Positions 32,921 through 43,117 are shown, counted from the first letter of the stretch. The stretch is 64,000 bases of DNA from CAMXAS01 sp964442435 (GCA_964442435.1 CAYTZG010000004.1:1-64000); one strand, 5' to 3'. The notes: generated from the sequence alone by a model not told the origin. Translations and numbers: made by a program.

Positions 32921-33415
32921 TTACAGCAACTCGCGGGCAATCCAAGCGCAGGCCTCGGCATCGGCCAACGCATGGTGATGCTGCGTGAGGTCGTAGCCGC
33001 AATAAGCCGCCACCACCGGCAACCGCAGACGCGGCAACGTCTGACCGAGCTTTTTCTTGGCCGCGCGGTAGGTGCAGTGAAACCGATAGCCGGGATAGTC
33101 CATGCGGTAGCATTGAAAGACGGCCTTGAGACAGCCTTCGTCAAACGTGCTGTTATGCGCCACCAGCGGCAACCCGTCCACCAAGGGCGCTATTTCGGCC
33201 CACACGGCCGGAAAGACTGGCGCGTTGTCGGTATCGGCGGCCGTAAGTCCATGCACGCGCGTGTTCCAGTATAGATAGAAATTCGGCTCCGGCTTGATGA
33301 GCCGGTAAACCTTATCTACTATCCGCCCCTGCCGCACGACCACCACCCCCACGCTGCACACGCTCGTCGGCGCGTTGTTGGCCGTTTCGAAATCGATGGC
33401 TGCAAAATCCGTCAT
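32921..33415 (-). CDS. DnaQ-like 3'-5' exonuclease
   Basis: The 164-residue protein is a stand-alone DEDD exonuclease domain: FAAIDFETAN (motif Exo I), VAHNSTFDEGCL (Exo II) and HHHALADAEACAW (Exo III). This matches the exonuclease fold of the polymerase III epsilon subunit but lacks an epsilon C-terminal tail. It may act in repair or RNA/DNA trimming. ATG 33415 (MTDFAAID) was chosen over 33427 because it sits right before the first strand and after a TATATTTG -7 box. Confidence 0.85.
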   Translation of the reverse strand: MTDFAAIDFETANNAPTSVCSVGVVVVRQGRIVDKVYRLIKPEPNFYLYWNTRVHGLTAADTDNAPVFPAVWAEIAPLVDGLPLVAHNSTFDEGCLKAVFQCYRMDYPGYRFHCTYRAAKKKLGQTLPRLRLPVVAAYCGYDLTQHHHALADAEACAWIARELL

Positions 33416-33424
33416 AAGTGGGGA

Positions 33425-33451
33425 CAAATATAAAGAAATTGCTTAAATTTG
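33425..33451. promoter_or_regulatory. divergent promoter pair, exonuclease and UPF0597 gene
   Basis: Minus-strand TATATTTG (33425-33432) and plus-strand TAAATTTG (33444-33451) are 11 bp apart. The leftward start would leave a leader of only a few nucleotides. Confidence 0.5.
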
Positions 33452-33472
33452 CGGGTTCAAAAATAGCGAACA

Positions 33473-34753
33473 ATGGTAGATGCACGCAGAGCCGAGATGT
33501 TGCTCCGGCTGTTGAAAAAGGAAGTGGTGCCCGCGGTGGGCTGTACGGAACCGATTGCCGTAGCCTTGGCCGTGGCCAAAGCGAAAGAAACGCTCGGCAC
33601 TTTGCCCGAACGCATTGAGATTGCAACGAGTCTGAACATTTATAAAAACGGGATGGGCGTCGGCATCCCCGGCACCGACAAGGTGGGCCTGCCGATTGCC
33701 TCGGCCTTGGGCGCCATCGCCGGCCGCTCCGAGAAGGCGCTGGAAGTATTGGCCGACGTGCAGCCGCATCATGTGGATTCGGCGCAGAAGTACATCGACG
33801 ACGGCCATGTCAGCATCTCCATCGCCGAGAACTGCGACAAACTCTACGTAAAGGCTTCCGCTTTCGCGGGGCCCGACTGCTGCACGGTGGAAATCGTGGG
33901 CTCGCATACCAATATCGTTTCCATCAAGCTCAACGACCAAGTGGTCTTCCACAAGGAACAGGAAGCCGAAGAAGCCAAGGACGACGAGGCCTACGAAACG
34001 ACGATGGATGAAATCTTCGAATTCGCCAAGACGCAACCGCTCGAAGACATCCGTTATATTTTGGACGCGGCCCAGGTCAATAAGGAACTCTCCAACTACG
34101 GTCTGGCGCACCGCAGCGGCATGGGCATCGGCGCCACGCTGCTTTCGTGGATTAGCCGCCGCAAGCTGAACGACGACTTCAGCAACTACGCCATGGCGTT
34201 GACCGCCGCGGCCTCGGACGCCCGTATGTCGGGCGCGCTGTTACCGGCCATGAGCAACTCGGGCAGCGGCAACCAGGGCATTACAGCCATGATGCCGGTG
34301 TTGGCCACGGCCGAGAAACTGGGCTCCAACGAAGAGGATGTCATCCGGGCGTTGATTCTGAGCAACCTGACGGCCATCCATATCAAACACGGCTTCGGCC
34401 GCTTGTCCGCAGCCTGCGGCTGCGTCGTGGCTTCCACGGGCGCGGCGTGCGGCGTATGCTACCTGTTGGGCGGCAACCTGATTCAAATCAAGAACGCCAT
34501 CAAGAACATGATAGGCAACCTGACCGGCATGGTCTGCGACGGGGCCAAACTTGGCTGCGCGCTTAAAGTGGCCTCCGGCACGAGCGCCGCGCTGCAAGCG
34601 GCCATCCTCGCATTGGAAGGCGTGGGCGTTCCGGGCAGCAACGGCATCATCGAAGACGATGTGGAACGCACGATCAACAACATCGGCACGATTGCCAACG
34701 AAGCGATGAACGATGCCGACCGCGTGATTCTGAACATCATGCTTTCTAAATAA
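33473..34753 (+). CDS. UPF0597 protein, probable L-cysteine desulfidase or L-serine dehydratase-like (CyuA/YhaM family)
   Basis: The 426-residue protein matches UPF0597 in length and begins with the family's VVPAVGCTEPIAVALA. Conserved cysteines recur in SAACGCVVASTGAACGVCYLL and DGAKLGCALK, positions expected to hold an Fe-S cluster as in serine dehydratase alpha chains. In enterobacteria the relative CyuA degrades L-cysteine. Here it is a single gene with its own promoter and terminator. The substrate (cysteine or serine) cannot be decided from sequence. Confidence 0.82.
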   Translation: MVDARRAEMLLRLLKKEVVPAVGCTEPIAVALAVAKAKETLGTLPERIEIATSLNIYKNGMGVGIPGTDKVGLPIASALGAIAGRSEKALEVLADVQPHHVDSAQKYIDDGHVSISIAENCDKLYVKASAFAGPDCCTVEIVGSHTNIVSIKLNDQVVFHKEQEAEEAKDDEAYETTMDEIFEFAKTQPLEDIRYILDAAQVNKELSNYGLAHRSGMGIGATLLSWISRRKLNDDFSNYAMALTAAASDARMSGALLPAMSNSGSGNQGITAMMPVLATAEKLGSNEEDVIRALILSNLTAIHIKHGFGRLSAACGCVVASTGAACGVCYLLGGNLIQIKNAIKNMIGNLTGMVCDGAKLGCALKVASGTSAALQAAILALEGVGVPGSNGIIEDDVERTINNIGTIANEAMNDADRVILNIMLSK

Positions 34754-34775
34754 ACGACGGCGAAAGCCCGTAAAG

Positions 34776-34812
34776 AAAAAAGGCGGCCGATAGTCATCGA
34801 CCGCCTTTTCCA
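34776..34812. terminator. bidirectional terminator after the UPF0597 gene
   Basis: AAAAAAGGCGG-CGAT and ATCG-CCGCCTTTTCC form a stem-loop between convergent genes. Confidence 0.75.
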
Positions 34813-34832
34813 TATCCTTCCGACACCTGTGC

Positions 34833-36449
34833 TTACATATCATGCAGCACCTGCAAGGCGGCCCTGTAATCGTCGTCGGTGGGCAGGTAAACGGGATAAA
34901 AGCCTAGATTGTCGAACACGTCGCGCCCGATATAGGCCTTTATCGTCAACCGCATCTTCGTTTGGTTAGCCGCAATGCTGTTGTCGTCGCGCTTTACGCC
35001 GTGCCGCTCCGCATAGCGCAAGAAGGCTTCGAACAAGGCATCGTCCACGTTGAACTTGGTCACGAAATCGGCCGCCGACGGATAGGCCTTCAACAAGGCC
35101 TCCCGATGCTTGTCGGCATAGTCGAACGAGAACTGATAAAACAGCCCCTGTCGGCTCAACTCATTCCAATAGATATAGGTATCGCTCGTCTTGTAGGGCA
35201 CGTTGTCGTCCGGCATGATGCCGCCGCCCCCGTAAACGACGCGCTGTTTTTTGAGCGTATAGTACTGCACCGTATCGCCGTGTTGCGCCGAATCCAAGCC
35301 GGTCATCTCGCCGCTCGCGTAACGGCGCAGCAAATCGGCTTCATAATCCTCGTTGTCGCCGGCCGTATAAGGCTTCTGTATGCTGCGGCCCGAGGGCGTA
35401 TGATAACGCGCCACCGTCAGCCGTACCGCGCTGCCGTCGGGCATATCCATCTGCTCCTGCACCAAGCCCTTGCCGAACGTGCGGCGGCCCACAATCCGCG
35501 CCCGGTCGTTGTCCTGCATCGCGCCCGCAAAGATTTCCGAAGCCGAGGCCGACCACTCGTCCACAAGCACGACCAACGGCAAATCGACGTATCGGCCACG
35601 GCCGGTGGCCTTGATACGGGTCTTGGCGCGGTGCCGGCCATCGGTATATACAATCAGGTCGCCTTTCTCCAAAAACATATCGGCCATTTCGATGCAACTG
35701 CCCAACAGCCCGCCGCCGTTGCCGCGCAAATCCACTATCAGGCCTTTCATGCCCTGCTTCTGCAAATCGGCCAAAGCCGCTTCGAACTCATCGGCCGTCG
35801 CACGCGTAAACTTGCTGACCTTGACGTAGCCCACCTGCGGGTCGGCCATAAAATAGACGTCCACGCTGTAAGACGGAATCACGTCGCGTTCCAACGTCAC
35901 GTAAACCAATTCGGACAACGGACGGCGCAACAGCCCCAAGCGCACCTTGCTGCCGCGCGGCCCTTTGAGACGCTTCATCACGGCGTCGGTTTCCAAGCCC
36001 TGCCCGGCGATATCCACCGTATCTACCTTTATTATACGGTCGCCCGCCAAAACGCCCGCGCGTTCGCTCGGGCCACCGGCCACGGGCATGATGACCACCA
36101 CCGTGTCGTCTATCATACGGAACTGCACGCCTATGCCTTCGAAGTTACCCTCTATCTCCTCTTCCGCTTTCGAGAAGTCGGATGCCGGGATATAGATCGA
36201 ATGCGGGTCGAGGTGCGCCAACAGGGCCTCCAGCGAAGCGTCCGTCAGCCGGTCGAGGTTCACCGTATCCACATAGTTGTCCTTGATGGCCTGCAACACC
36301 GTTTCCACCTTGCCCTTGCCGCTTCCCACCTGAAGATGGCCGGCCTTACGCGCCATATATCGGTTCAAACGTATCCCTATGAGTATGCCTATCATAAGGA
36401 AGAGGGCCAACATGACCCAAGAGGTTCTGGATGATTGTCTGTCTGTCAT
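34833..36449 (-). CDS. S41 family C-terminal processing protease (CtpA-like)
   Basis: From ATG 36449 (MTDRQSS) the protein has 538 residues: one N-terminal membrane anchor (about 10-30), a PDZ domain (about 85-170; FEGIGVQFRM and SERAGVLAGDRI), and the tail-specific protease domain with the serine in WSASASEIFAGAM and the lysine in RTFGKGLVQ. A long C-terminal extension follows. It should degrade or mature periplasmic proteins by their C-termini. The upstream ATG at 36476 lies in the preceding terminator hairpin and was rejected. Confidence 0.9.
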   Translation of the reverse strand: MTDRQSSRTSWVMLALFLMIGILIGIRLNRYMARKAGHLQVGSGKGKVETVLQAIKDNYVDTVNLDRLTDASLEALLAHLDPHSIYIPASDFSKAEEEIEGNFEGIGVQFRMIDDTVVVIMPVAGGPSERAGVLAGDRIIKVDTVDIAGQGLETDAVMKRLKGPRGSKVRLGLLRRPLSELVYVTLERDVIPSYSVDVYFMADPQVGYVKVSKFTRATADEFEAALADLQKQGMKGLIVDLRGNGGGLLGSCIEMADMFLEKGDLIVYTDGRHRAKTRIKATGRGRYVDLPLVVLVDEWSASASEIFAGAMQDNDRARIVGRRTFGKGLVQEQMDMPDGSAVRLTVARYHTPSGRSIQKPYTAGDNEDYEADLLRRYASGEMTGLDSAQHGDTVQYYTLKKQRVVYGGGGIMPDDNVPYKTSDTYIYWNELSRQGLFYQFSFDYADKHREALLKAYPSAADFVTKFNVDDALFEAFLRYAERHGVKRDDNSIAANQTKMRLTIKAYIGRDVFDNLGFYPVYLPTDDDYRAALQVLHDM

Positions 36450-36457
36450 AGCCATAA

Positions 36458-36500
36458 AAAAAGACCCCGGCGCCATACGGACACCGAGGTCTTCGGTTCT
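36458..36500 (-). terminator. terminator after the TPR gene
   Basis: Minus strand: AAGACCTCGGTG pairs with CGCCGGGGTCTT (two mismatches) and continues into TTTTTTT. It lies directly in front of the S41 protease start, so read-through or a hidden promoter must serve that gene. Confidence 0.65.
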
Positions 36501-36514
36501 TTATCCTTGATTGA

Positions 36515-37678
36515 TTATTCGGCCGCGCCCGTCAAGGCATCCACACGCGCCTTGATTTCGTTGGCCTTGTCCATCTGATTCAGCTGAATGTAGATGCCTC
36601 TCAGCGTATTCAACGCATCCACATTGTTGGGCTGGGCTTCCACAATCTTTTCCAGATACGGAATGGACTGCTGGAACAACGTGTTGGCCTGAGCCGACAG
36701 CGCGTCGTATTCGGCCGTGGCGTCCAACGGCAAGTTGCGCGCCTGGTTCTGAATGTCGATGCCCTGGTTTACATAGAAAGCGCCCAGGTTGTAAATCGCT
36801 TCGGGATAATCGGGGTTCAGTTCCAAAGCTTTCTTGTAGGCTTCCTCGGCTTTTTCGGCTTGCTTGCTGTTCTCGTAAGCCACGCCCATGGCCAAATAGA
36901 GGAACGGATCCGACGGCCATTTTTCAACGGCCTTGGCCAAAATCACTTCCGAATGTTCGTTGTCGCCGATGTTGAGCAGGATGCCCACCGCCGTGACGTA
37001 AGCCGTCGAATCGGCTACGAAACGTTCCACGAGCAGGTCCATCAACGGCGCCACCTCAGCCTTGCGGTCCATACGGACATACACATCGGCCAAACCATTG
37101 TATATACCCATCATCGGATAAGCCGCAGCCACGAGCGTGCCGTAATATTCGGCGGCTTTCTCCAACTGGTTGTCGTTGGCCGCGCAGAGCGCGATGTTGA
37201 ACATGGAGGCAGAGTCCGGGTCGCCCATCAACATGGTCACGGCCAAAGACTTTTCGAAATCCACCGTCGCCGCACCGAATTCGCCGGCCGAGAAGGCTTC
37301 GGTACCCAAGTCGTAGAACGCGCCGGCCAGATTCGGCAATTTGAGCGCCAAAATCGTACGCATCTTATCCGAAGGATCAAGTTCCATGGCTTTCTGATAC
37401 GATTCCAAAGCCTTGTCGGCCGGGTTCTCGTAACGTTTGGCGAAGAACGGGTTCATGGCCACAGCCGTATATACATCACCGCGAACCACCCACGTATTGC
37501 TCAACGACATGGTTTCCGGATTTTGAATGGCCGCCTCGATATTCTCAACACCCACATCCAATTTGCCGGAATTGATGCTTTTCAACGCGGCGTTCACCGC
37601 CTTCTTTTGGGCAAAAGCGTTGCCCGTCATGCCGAGCGCCAACACGATGGCCGCCGCGGCCGCTATAATCTTCTTCAT
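36515..37678 (-). CDS. exported tetratricopeptide-repeat protein
   Basis: The 387-residue protein has a signal peptide (MKKIIAAAAAIVLALGMTGNAFAQ). The rest is helical TPR-like repeats, clearest at about 265-300 (LYLAMGVAYENSKQAEKAEE, YKKALELNPDYPEAIYNLG) and 340-375. It should scaffold other proteins in the periplasm. It starts 14 nt after gyrA, so it may be co-transcribed with it, but no functional link is apparent. Confidence 0.8.
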   Translation of the reverse strand: MKKIIAAAAAIVLALGMTGNAFAQKKAVNAALKSINSGKLDVGVENIEAAIQNPETMSLSNTWVVRGDVYTAVAMNPFFAKRYENPADKALESYQKAMELDPSDKMRTILALKLPNLAGAFYDLGTEAFSAGEFGAATVDFEKSLAVTMLMGDPDSASMFNIALCAANDNQLEKAAEYYGTLVAAAYPMMGIYNGLADVYVRMDRKAEVAPLMDLLVERFVADSTAYVTAVGILLNIGDNEHSEVILAKAVEKWPSDPFLYLAMGVAYENSKQAEKAEEAYKKALELNPDYPEAIYNLGAFYVNQGIDIQNQARNLPLDATAEYDALSAQANTLFQQSIPYLEKIVEAQPNNVDALNTLRGIYIQLNQMDKANEIKARVDALTGAAE

Positions 37679-37692
37679 ATCTTTATAGGGTT

Positions 37693-40257
37693 TTATTCGT
37701 TATTGTTTTCCGTTTCTTCCGATACCGTCGGTTCGGCACCGGCCACCGCCCCGGTCGCCTCCATGCCGTTTCCGCCTTCAACGTCCGCCATGTCCGTTTC
37801 GTCTTCGGGCTCCATCTCCACGCGCGTGACGGAAGCAATCGCATCCTTGCCGCGCAAATCGATGAGCTTGACGCCTTGCGTGGCGCGGCCTACGACGCGC
37901 AAATCCTTGACCGCCGTGCGCAGGATGATGCCCGACTTGTTGATAATCATCAGGTCGTTGGCATCGGTCACATCCTTTATCGCAATCAGCGGGCCCGTCT
38001 TGTCGGTAATCTGCAGCGTCTTGACGCCCTTGCCGCCACGGTTCGTCTCGCGGTAATCCTCGAACTTGGAGCGTTTACCGAAGCCTTTTTCCGAAACGAC
38101 GAGAATATCGGTTTCCGCATCCTCGATGCAAATCATGCCGACCACCTCATCGTTCTCGCTGCCCAACGAAACGCCGCGGACGCCGGACGATACACGGCCC
38201 ATGGCCCGCACCTTGTCTTCGGGGAAACGAATCGCCTTGCCTTCGCGCGTGGCCATCATGATGACGGCCGAACCCGACGTCAGCTTGGCTTCCAGCAACT
38301 GGTCGCCCTCGCGGATCGTCACGGCGTTGATACCGTTCTGACGCGGCCGCGAATAGGCCTCCAGTGAGGTCTTCTTGATAATCCCCTGTTTCGTACACAG
38401 GACGATGTAGTTGTTATTGATGTATTCCTCGTCTTTGAGGTCTTTGACGTTGATGTAAGCCATCACCTTGTCGTCCGACGCGATGTTGATGACGTTCTGA
38501 ATGGCGCGGCCCTTCGACTGCCGCGTACCTTCCGGAATGTCGAACACGCGCATCCAGTAGCAGCGGCCCTTTTCGGTAAAGAACAACATATAGTTGTGCA
38601 TCGAAGCCACGAATACGTGTTCGAGGAAATCTTCGCTGCGCACGTCCGAACCCTTCATGCCCTTGCCGCCACGCGTCTGGCAACGGTATTCGCTCAGCGG
38701 CGTCCGCTTGATATAGCCCAAACGCGAAATCGTGATGACCATGTCGTCGTCGGGAATCGTATCTTCGATGCGGAAGTCCGCCGAAGCGTAAACGATGCGG
38801 GAACGCCGTTCGTCGCCGTACTTTTCTTTCATTTCCAGCGTCTCGGTCTTGATGAGTTCCATCCGCATATTCTCGTCCGACAACAGGGCCTTGCAATGCG
38901 CGATGAAGGCTTCCAGTTCCGCGTATTCCTGCTGGATTTTCTCGCGTTCCAGACCGGTCAACTGGCCGAGGCGCATCTCCACGATGGCTTTCGCCTGCTG
39001 TTCGCTCAGCTGGAAATGCTCCATCAAAGCCGTCTTGGCGATATCCACGGTCTTGGATTCGCGAATGAGTTTGATCACTTCGTCCAAATGGTCGAGCGCG
39101 ATGAGCAAGCCTTCGAGGATGTGGGCGCGTTTTTCCGCCGCCGCCAATTCGAAGCGCGTGCGCCGGACGATGACGTCGTGCCGGTGTTCCACATAGTAAT
39201 GAATCAAATCCCGCAGGTTCAACAGACGCGGCCGGCCATGCACGAGCGCGATGTTGTTGACGCTGAACGAAGATTGCAGGGACGTGAGCTGATAGAGCTT
39301 GTTGAGCACGACATTGGGCACGGCCTCGCGCTTGAGTTCGAACACGATGCGCAGACCGCTGCGGTCGGACTCATCGCGGATGTCGCTGATGCCCTCTATC
39401 TTCTTTTCGTTTACCAAGTCGGCGATTTTCTTAATCATTTCCGACTTGTTGATTTGATACGGAATCGACGTGACGATGATATGGCTGCGACCGTTGTCAT
39501 CGGTTTCGATGGCCGCCTCGCCCCGCATTACGACACGGCCCATACCGGTCGTGAACGCGTCCCTTACGCCGTCGTAGCCGTAGATGACGCCGCCCGTCGG
39601 AAAGTCGGGCGCCTTGACGTACTGCATGAGTTCCTCGGCCGTGATGTCGCGCTTGTCGATATAGGCCACGATGCCGTCGCAGACTTCCGACAGGTTGTGG
39701 GGGGCCATGTTCGTGGCCATACCCACGGCGATACCGGCCGCCCCGTTGACGAGCAGGTTCGGAATCTTGCAAGGCAACACCGTCGGCTCCTTCAACGAGT
39801 CGTCGAAGTTGTTCTGCATATCGACGGTTTCCTTTTCGATATCGGCCAGCAACTCTTCGGCCAGCTTGCTCATTCTGGCTTCCGTATAACGCATGGCCGC
39901 GGGCGGGTCTTGGTCGATGGACCCGAAGTTACCCTGACCGTCAACGAGCGTGTAACGCAACGACCAGTCCTGCGCCATACGCACCAGCGCGCCGTAAACG
40001 GAACTGTCGCCGTGCGGGTGGTACTTACCCAGCACGTCACCCACGATTCTCGCCGACTTCTTATACGGGTTGCGGGAGGTAATCCCATTCTCGTTCATTG
40101 AATAGAGGATACGCCGGTGTACCGGCTTCATCCCGTCCCGAACATCCGGCAGGGCCCGCGCAACGATGACCGACATAGAGTAATCTATATAGGCCGATTG
40201 CATCTGTTGCTCGATATTGACCTGCACGATGCGTCCTGTTTCTTTCACTCCTTCCAT
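37693..40257 (-). CDS. gyrA: DNA gyrase subunit A
   Basis: The 854-residue protein is full length with the breakage-reunion domain: the quinolone-determining stretch in KYHPHGDSSVYGALVRM and the catalytic tyrosine in AMRYTEARM. Six beta-pinwheel blades follow in the C-terminal domain, including the GyrA-box-like QTRGGKGMKG, then an acidic tail. The residue aligned with E. coli Asp87 is Gly, while the Ser83 equivalent is Ser. With GyrB it introduces negative supercoils. A TAATTTCG -7-like box lies about 55 nt upstream. Confidence 0.97.
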   Translation of the reverse strand: MEGVKETGRIVQVNIEQQMQSAYIDYSMSVIVARALPDVRDGMKPVHRRILYSMNENGITSRNPYKKSARIVGDVLGKYHPHGDSSVYGALVRMAQDWSLRYTLVDGQGNFGSIDQDPPAAMRYTEARMSKLAEELLADIEKETVDMQNNFDDSLKEPTVLPCKIPNLLVNGAAGIAVGMATNMAPHNLSEVCDGIVAYIDKRDITAEELMQYVKAPDFPTGGVIYGYDGVRDAFTTGMGRVVMRGEAAIETDDNGRSHIIVTSIPYQINKSEMIKKIADLVNEKKIEGISDIRDESDRSGLRIVFELKREAVPNVVLNKLYQLTSLQSSFSVNNIALVHGRPRLLNLRDLIHYYVEHRHDVIVRRTRFELAAAEKRAHILEGLLIALDHLDEVIKLIRESKTVDIAKTALMEHFQLSEQQAKAIVEMRLGQLTGLEREKIQQEYAELEAFIAHCKALLSDENMRMELIKTETLEMKEKYGDERRSRIVYASADFRIEDTIPDDDMVITISRLGYIKRTPLSEYRCQTRGGKGMKGSDVRSEDFLEHVFVASMHNYMLFFTEKGRCYWMRVFDIPEGTRQSKGRAIQNVINIASDDKVMAYINVKDLKDEEYINNNYIVLCTKQGIIKKTSLEAYSRPRQNGINAVTIREGDQLLEAKLTSGSAVIMMATREGKAIRFPEDKVRAMGRVSSGVRGVSLGSENDEVVGMICIEDAETDILVVSEKGFGKRSKFEDYRETNRGGKGVKTLQITDKTGPLIAIKDVTDANDLMIINKSGIILRTAVKDLRVVGRATQGVKLIDLRGKDAIASVTRVEMEPEDETDMADVEGGNGMEATGAVAGAEPTVSEETENNNE

Positions 40258-40411
40258 GTAGAAATTAACTCTTTGTTAGGCAGCACTTTGCCACCATCGC
40301 TTAAAACATACGAAATTACTAAAAAAACGCGAATAAAACAAGTGTTCGTTTTCAACTTTTCACAGTTGGTTTTATTAAGAATATCGGCTTTTAATTTAGA
40401 GTTTTTAGGCC

Positions 40412-40419
40412 TATCTTTG
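40412..40419 (+). promoter_or_regulatory. -7 element TATCTTTG of clpC
   Basis: A perfect -7 box 55 nt upstream of the clpC ATG. No TGTCAG or sigma-54-like motif is present here, unlike groES and dnaK. Confidence 0.5.
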
Positions 40420-40474
40420 TCCGTTTTATTATTGACCACAATTTATCTTCAATCCGTTAGGACGGATCAGACTT

Positions 40475-43117
40475 ATGAGCAATTTGAAGCCCCAGATTTC
40501 GGAAAAACTGAAAACAATTCTCACTTACAGCAATGAGGAAGCGTCGCGCCTGAGAAGCAAACAGCTCGGCGTGGAACATATCCTGTTGGGCATTCTCCGG
40601 CAGGGCGACAATGTCGTGACCGACATCCTTTCGTCCCACTTCGAGATCAACCCCTACGACGTGCGCAAACAGCTGGAAGCCTGGATAGACGAACACGAGC
40701 CCAAGAACGCGACGTTCGCGCCGGCCGGTTCGCCCCAACTCATCTCGCAGAAGACCGACCGCATCCTCCGGCTCATGTATTTGGAGTGCCTGCAATACAA
40801 GAAGGAATTGGCCGAACCCGAACACGTGGTGCTGGCCATCCTCAAGGAGGACGCCTCGGGCGCGGCCACGGTGCTGCACCATTTCGGCATCAACTACGAC
40901 GTGTTCCTGCAAGGGCTCAAAGCCGGCCTCAAGGCCAGAGGGTTGGACACGGCCACGTATCAGAACGCGGAGCCGGCACCGGAGGGGGCCGAACTCGACA
41001 CCGCGCCCCTGCCCGACCTGACGGAAGCGGCGGCCGCGCCCGACACCAAGGATTCGTTGGGCGGCCTCGGCATGGACGAATACGACACCGACCAGCCGGA
41101 CGCCAACCACTTTAAACCGGGCACGCCCGTCACACCGGCCAACAACGCGCCCGCCAAACCCAAATCCATCCTGCTGAATTTCGGCAAAGACCTGACGGCC
41201 GCCGCCGAAGAACAGAAGCTGGACCCCATCGTGGGACGCGAAAAGGAGACCGAACGCATCGCCCAAATCCTGAGCCGCCGCAAGAAGAACAACCCGGTGC
41301 TGATAGGCGAACCGGGCGTGGGCAAATCGGCCATCGCCGAAGGGCTCGCGCTTAAAATCGCCGCGCGCCAAGTGCCGGGCGTGCTGCTGGATAAACGCAT
41401 CTACACGCTCGACATCGCCTCCATCGTGGCCGGCACCAAATACCGCGGCCAGTTCGAAGAACGCATGAAGGCCATTTTGGCCGAATTGGAGAAACATCCC
41501 GAAATCATCGTCTTTATTGACGAAATCCATACGCTGGTGGGGGCGGGCGAAACGGCCGGCGCCCTCGACGCCGCCAACATCCTCAAACCGGCACTGGCGC
41601 GCGGCGAAATCCAGTGCATCGGCGCGACGACCTTGGACGAATACCGACGCTCCATCGAAAAGGACGGCGCGTTGGAACGCCGCTTCCAGAAAGTGCTCGT
41701 GGAACCGACCACGCCGGAAGAAACCGTCGAAATCCTTAAGAAAATAAAGCCGGCCTACGAGAGCCACCACTATGTGAACTATACCGACGAAGCCCTCCGG
41801 GCCTGCGTGGATTACGCGACGCGTTACATCACCGACCGCTTCCTGCCGGACAAGGCCATCGATGCCATGGACGAGGCGGGCGCAAAGGTGCATATCCGCA
41901 GCGTGCACGTACCGGAAGCCGTCGTCGCCATCGAAGAACGGCTCAAGCCGATGCGCAAGCAGCTCAAGCACCTGATCCGCCAGCAGAAATTCGAAATGGC
42001 CTCGTCGCTGCGCAACGACATCGAACAACAGGAAGCCGAACTGGACAAGGCCAAATCGGCTTGGCGCGAAGAACTGAGCGCCAACAAGACCGACGTAACG
42101 GAACAGGACGTGGCCGAAGTGATTTCGATGATGTCGGGCGTGCCGATTCAGAAGATGGAAAAGAGCGAGATGAGCCAACTGCTCGACTTGGACACGGTGC
42201 TGCAAAGCCAAATCATCGGGCAGAACGAAGCCATCGACAAAATCGTGCGGGCCATCCGCCGCAACCGCTCCGGCCTCAAAGACCCGAACAAGCCCATCGG
42301 CAGTTTCATTTTCTTAGGCCCGACCGGCGTGGGCAAAACGTATCTGACCAAAATGCTGGCGCGGCAGATGTTCGGTTCGGAAAGCGCGTTAATCCGCATC
42401 GACATGAGCGAATACATGGAGAAATTCGCGGTGTCCCGCCTCGTGGGCGCGCCTCCGGGCTACGTCGGCTACGAAGACGGCGGTCAACTGACCGAAAAGG
42501 TACGGCGCAAGCCCTATTCCATCGTACTGTTCGACGAAATCGAGAAAGCGCACCCCGATATCTTCAACCTGCTGTTGCAGGTGCTGGACGAAGGCCGGCT
42601 TACGGACGGCCTCGGCCGCAAGGTGGACTTCCGCAATACGATCATCATCATGACGTCCAACCTCGGTTCTCGCCAAATCAAGGAGTTCGGCCAAGGCGTG
42701 GGCTTCTACACGGCCTCCAAGGTGTCCGAAAAAAACTCGTTCGCGCAGGGCGTCATCGACAAGGCGCTGCAACGGCACTTCGCGCCCGAATTCCTGAACC
42801 GCGTGGATGAAATCGTCGTGTTCCACAACTTGGTCAAGGAAGACATCCTCAAAATCGTGGATATCGAACTGCGCGGCCTGTACGCGCGTGTGGAAGCCAT
42901 GGGCTATCAGCTCACGATTTCGGACAAGGCCAAAGAACTGGTGATTGAAAAAGGCTGGAATCCGGACTTGGGCGCGCGACCGCTGCAACGGGCCATTCAG
43001 AAATACTTGGAAGACACGTTGGCCGAATCGCTGTTGAAACAGACGCCGGCGGCCGGCAGCACGCTGGCCGTGGAATTGGCCGATGGCGCCGATATGCCGC
43101 ACGTGGAAATCCGTTAG
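40475..43117 (+). CDS. clpC: ATP-dependent Clp protease ATP-binding subunit ClpC
   Basis: The 880-residue protein has a double Clp N-domain (1-145), AAA module 1 with Walker A GEPGVGKSA, a UVR-type coiled segment (KFEMASSLRNDIEQQEAEL) that marks ClpC rather than ClpB, AAA module 2 with GPTGVGKTYL, and a ClpP-docking-type loop (QGVGF). A low-complexity linker rich in Ala/Glu/Asp (about 165-225) separates the N-domain from AAA1. It unfolds proteins for ClpP. The stop codon overlaps that of the convergent smpB gene. Confidence 0.94.
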   Translation: MSNLKPQISEKLKTILTYSNEEASRLRSKQLGVEHILLGILRQGDNVVTDILSSHFEINPYDVRKQLEAWIDEHEPKNATFAPAGSPQLISQKTDRILRLMYLECLQYKKELAEPEHVVLAILKEDASGAATVLHHFGINYDVFLQGLKAGLKARGLDTATYQNAEPAPEGAELDTAPLPDLTEAAAAPDTKDSLGGLGMDEYDTDQPDANHFKPGTPVTPANNAPAKPKSILLNFGKDLTAAAEEQKLDPIVGREKETERIAQILSRRKKNNPVLIGEPGVGKSAIAEGLALKIAARQVPGVLLDKRIYTLDIASIVAGTKYRGQFEERMKAILAELEKHPEIIVFIDEIHTLVGAGETAGALDAANILKPALARGEIQCIGATTLDEYRRSIEKDGALERRFQKVLVEPTTPEETVEILKKIKPAYESHHYVNYTDEALRACVDYATRYITDRFLPDKAIDAMDEAGAKVHIRSVHVPEAVVAIEERLKPMRKQLKHLIRQQKFEMASSLRNDIEQQEAELDKAKSAWREELSANKTDVTEQDVAEVISMMSGVPIQKMEKSEMSQLLDLDTVLQSQIIGQNEAIDKIVRAIRRNRSGLKDPNKPIGSFIFLGPTGVGKTYLTKMLARQMFGSESALIRIDMSEYMEKFAVSRLVGAPPGYVGYEDGGQLTEKVRRKPYSIVLFDEIEKAHPDIFNLLLQVLDEGRLTDGLGRKVDFRNTIIIMTSNLGSRQIKEFGQGVGFYTASKVSEKNSFAQGVIDKALQRHFAPEFLNRVDEIVVFHNLVKEDILKIVDIELRGLYARVEAMGYQLTISDKAKELVIEKGWNPDLGARPLQRAIQKYLEDTLAESLLKQTPAAGSTLAVELADGADMPHVEIR

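Noticed and set aside
40260..40474. Chaperone-type TGTCAG/TGGCAC element before clpC
   Set aside because: The motif is absent; only a TATCTTTG housekeeping -7 box is seen, so clpC is not placed in the proposed regulon.
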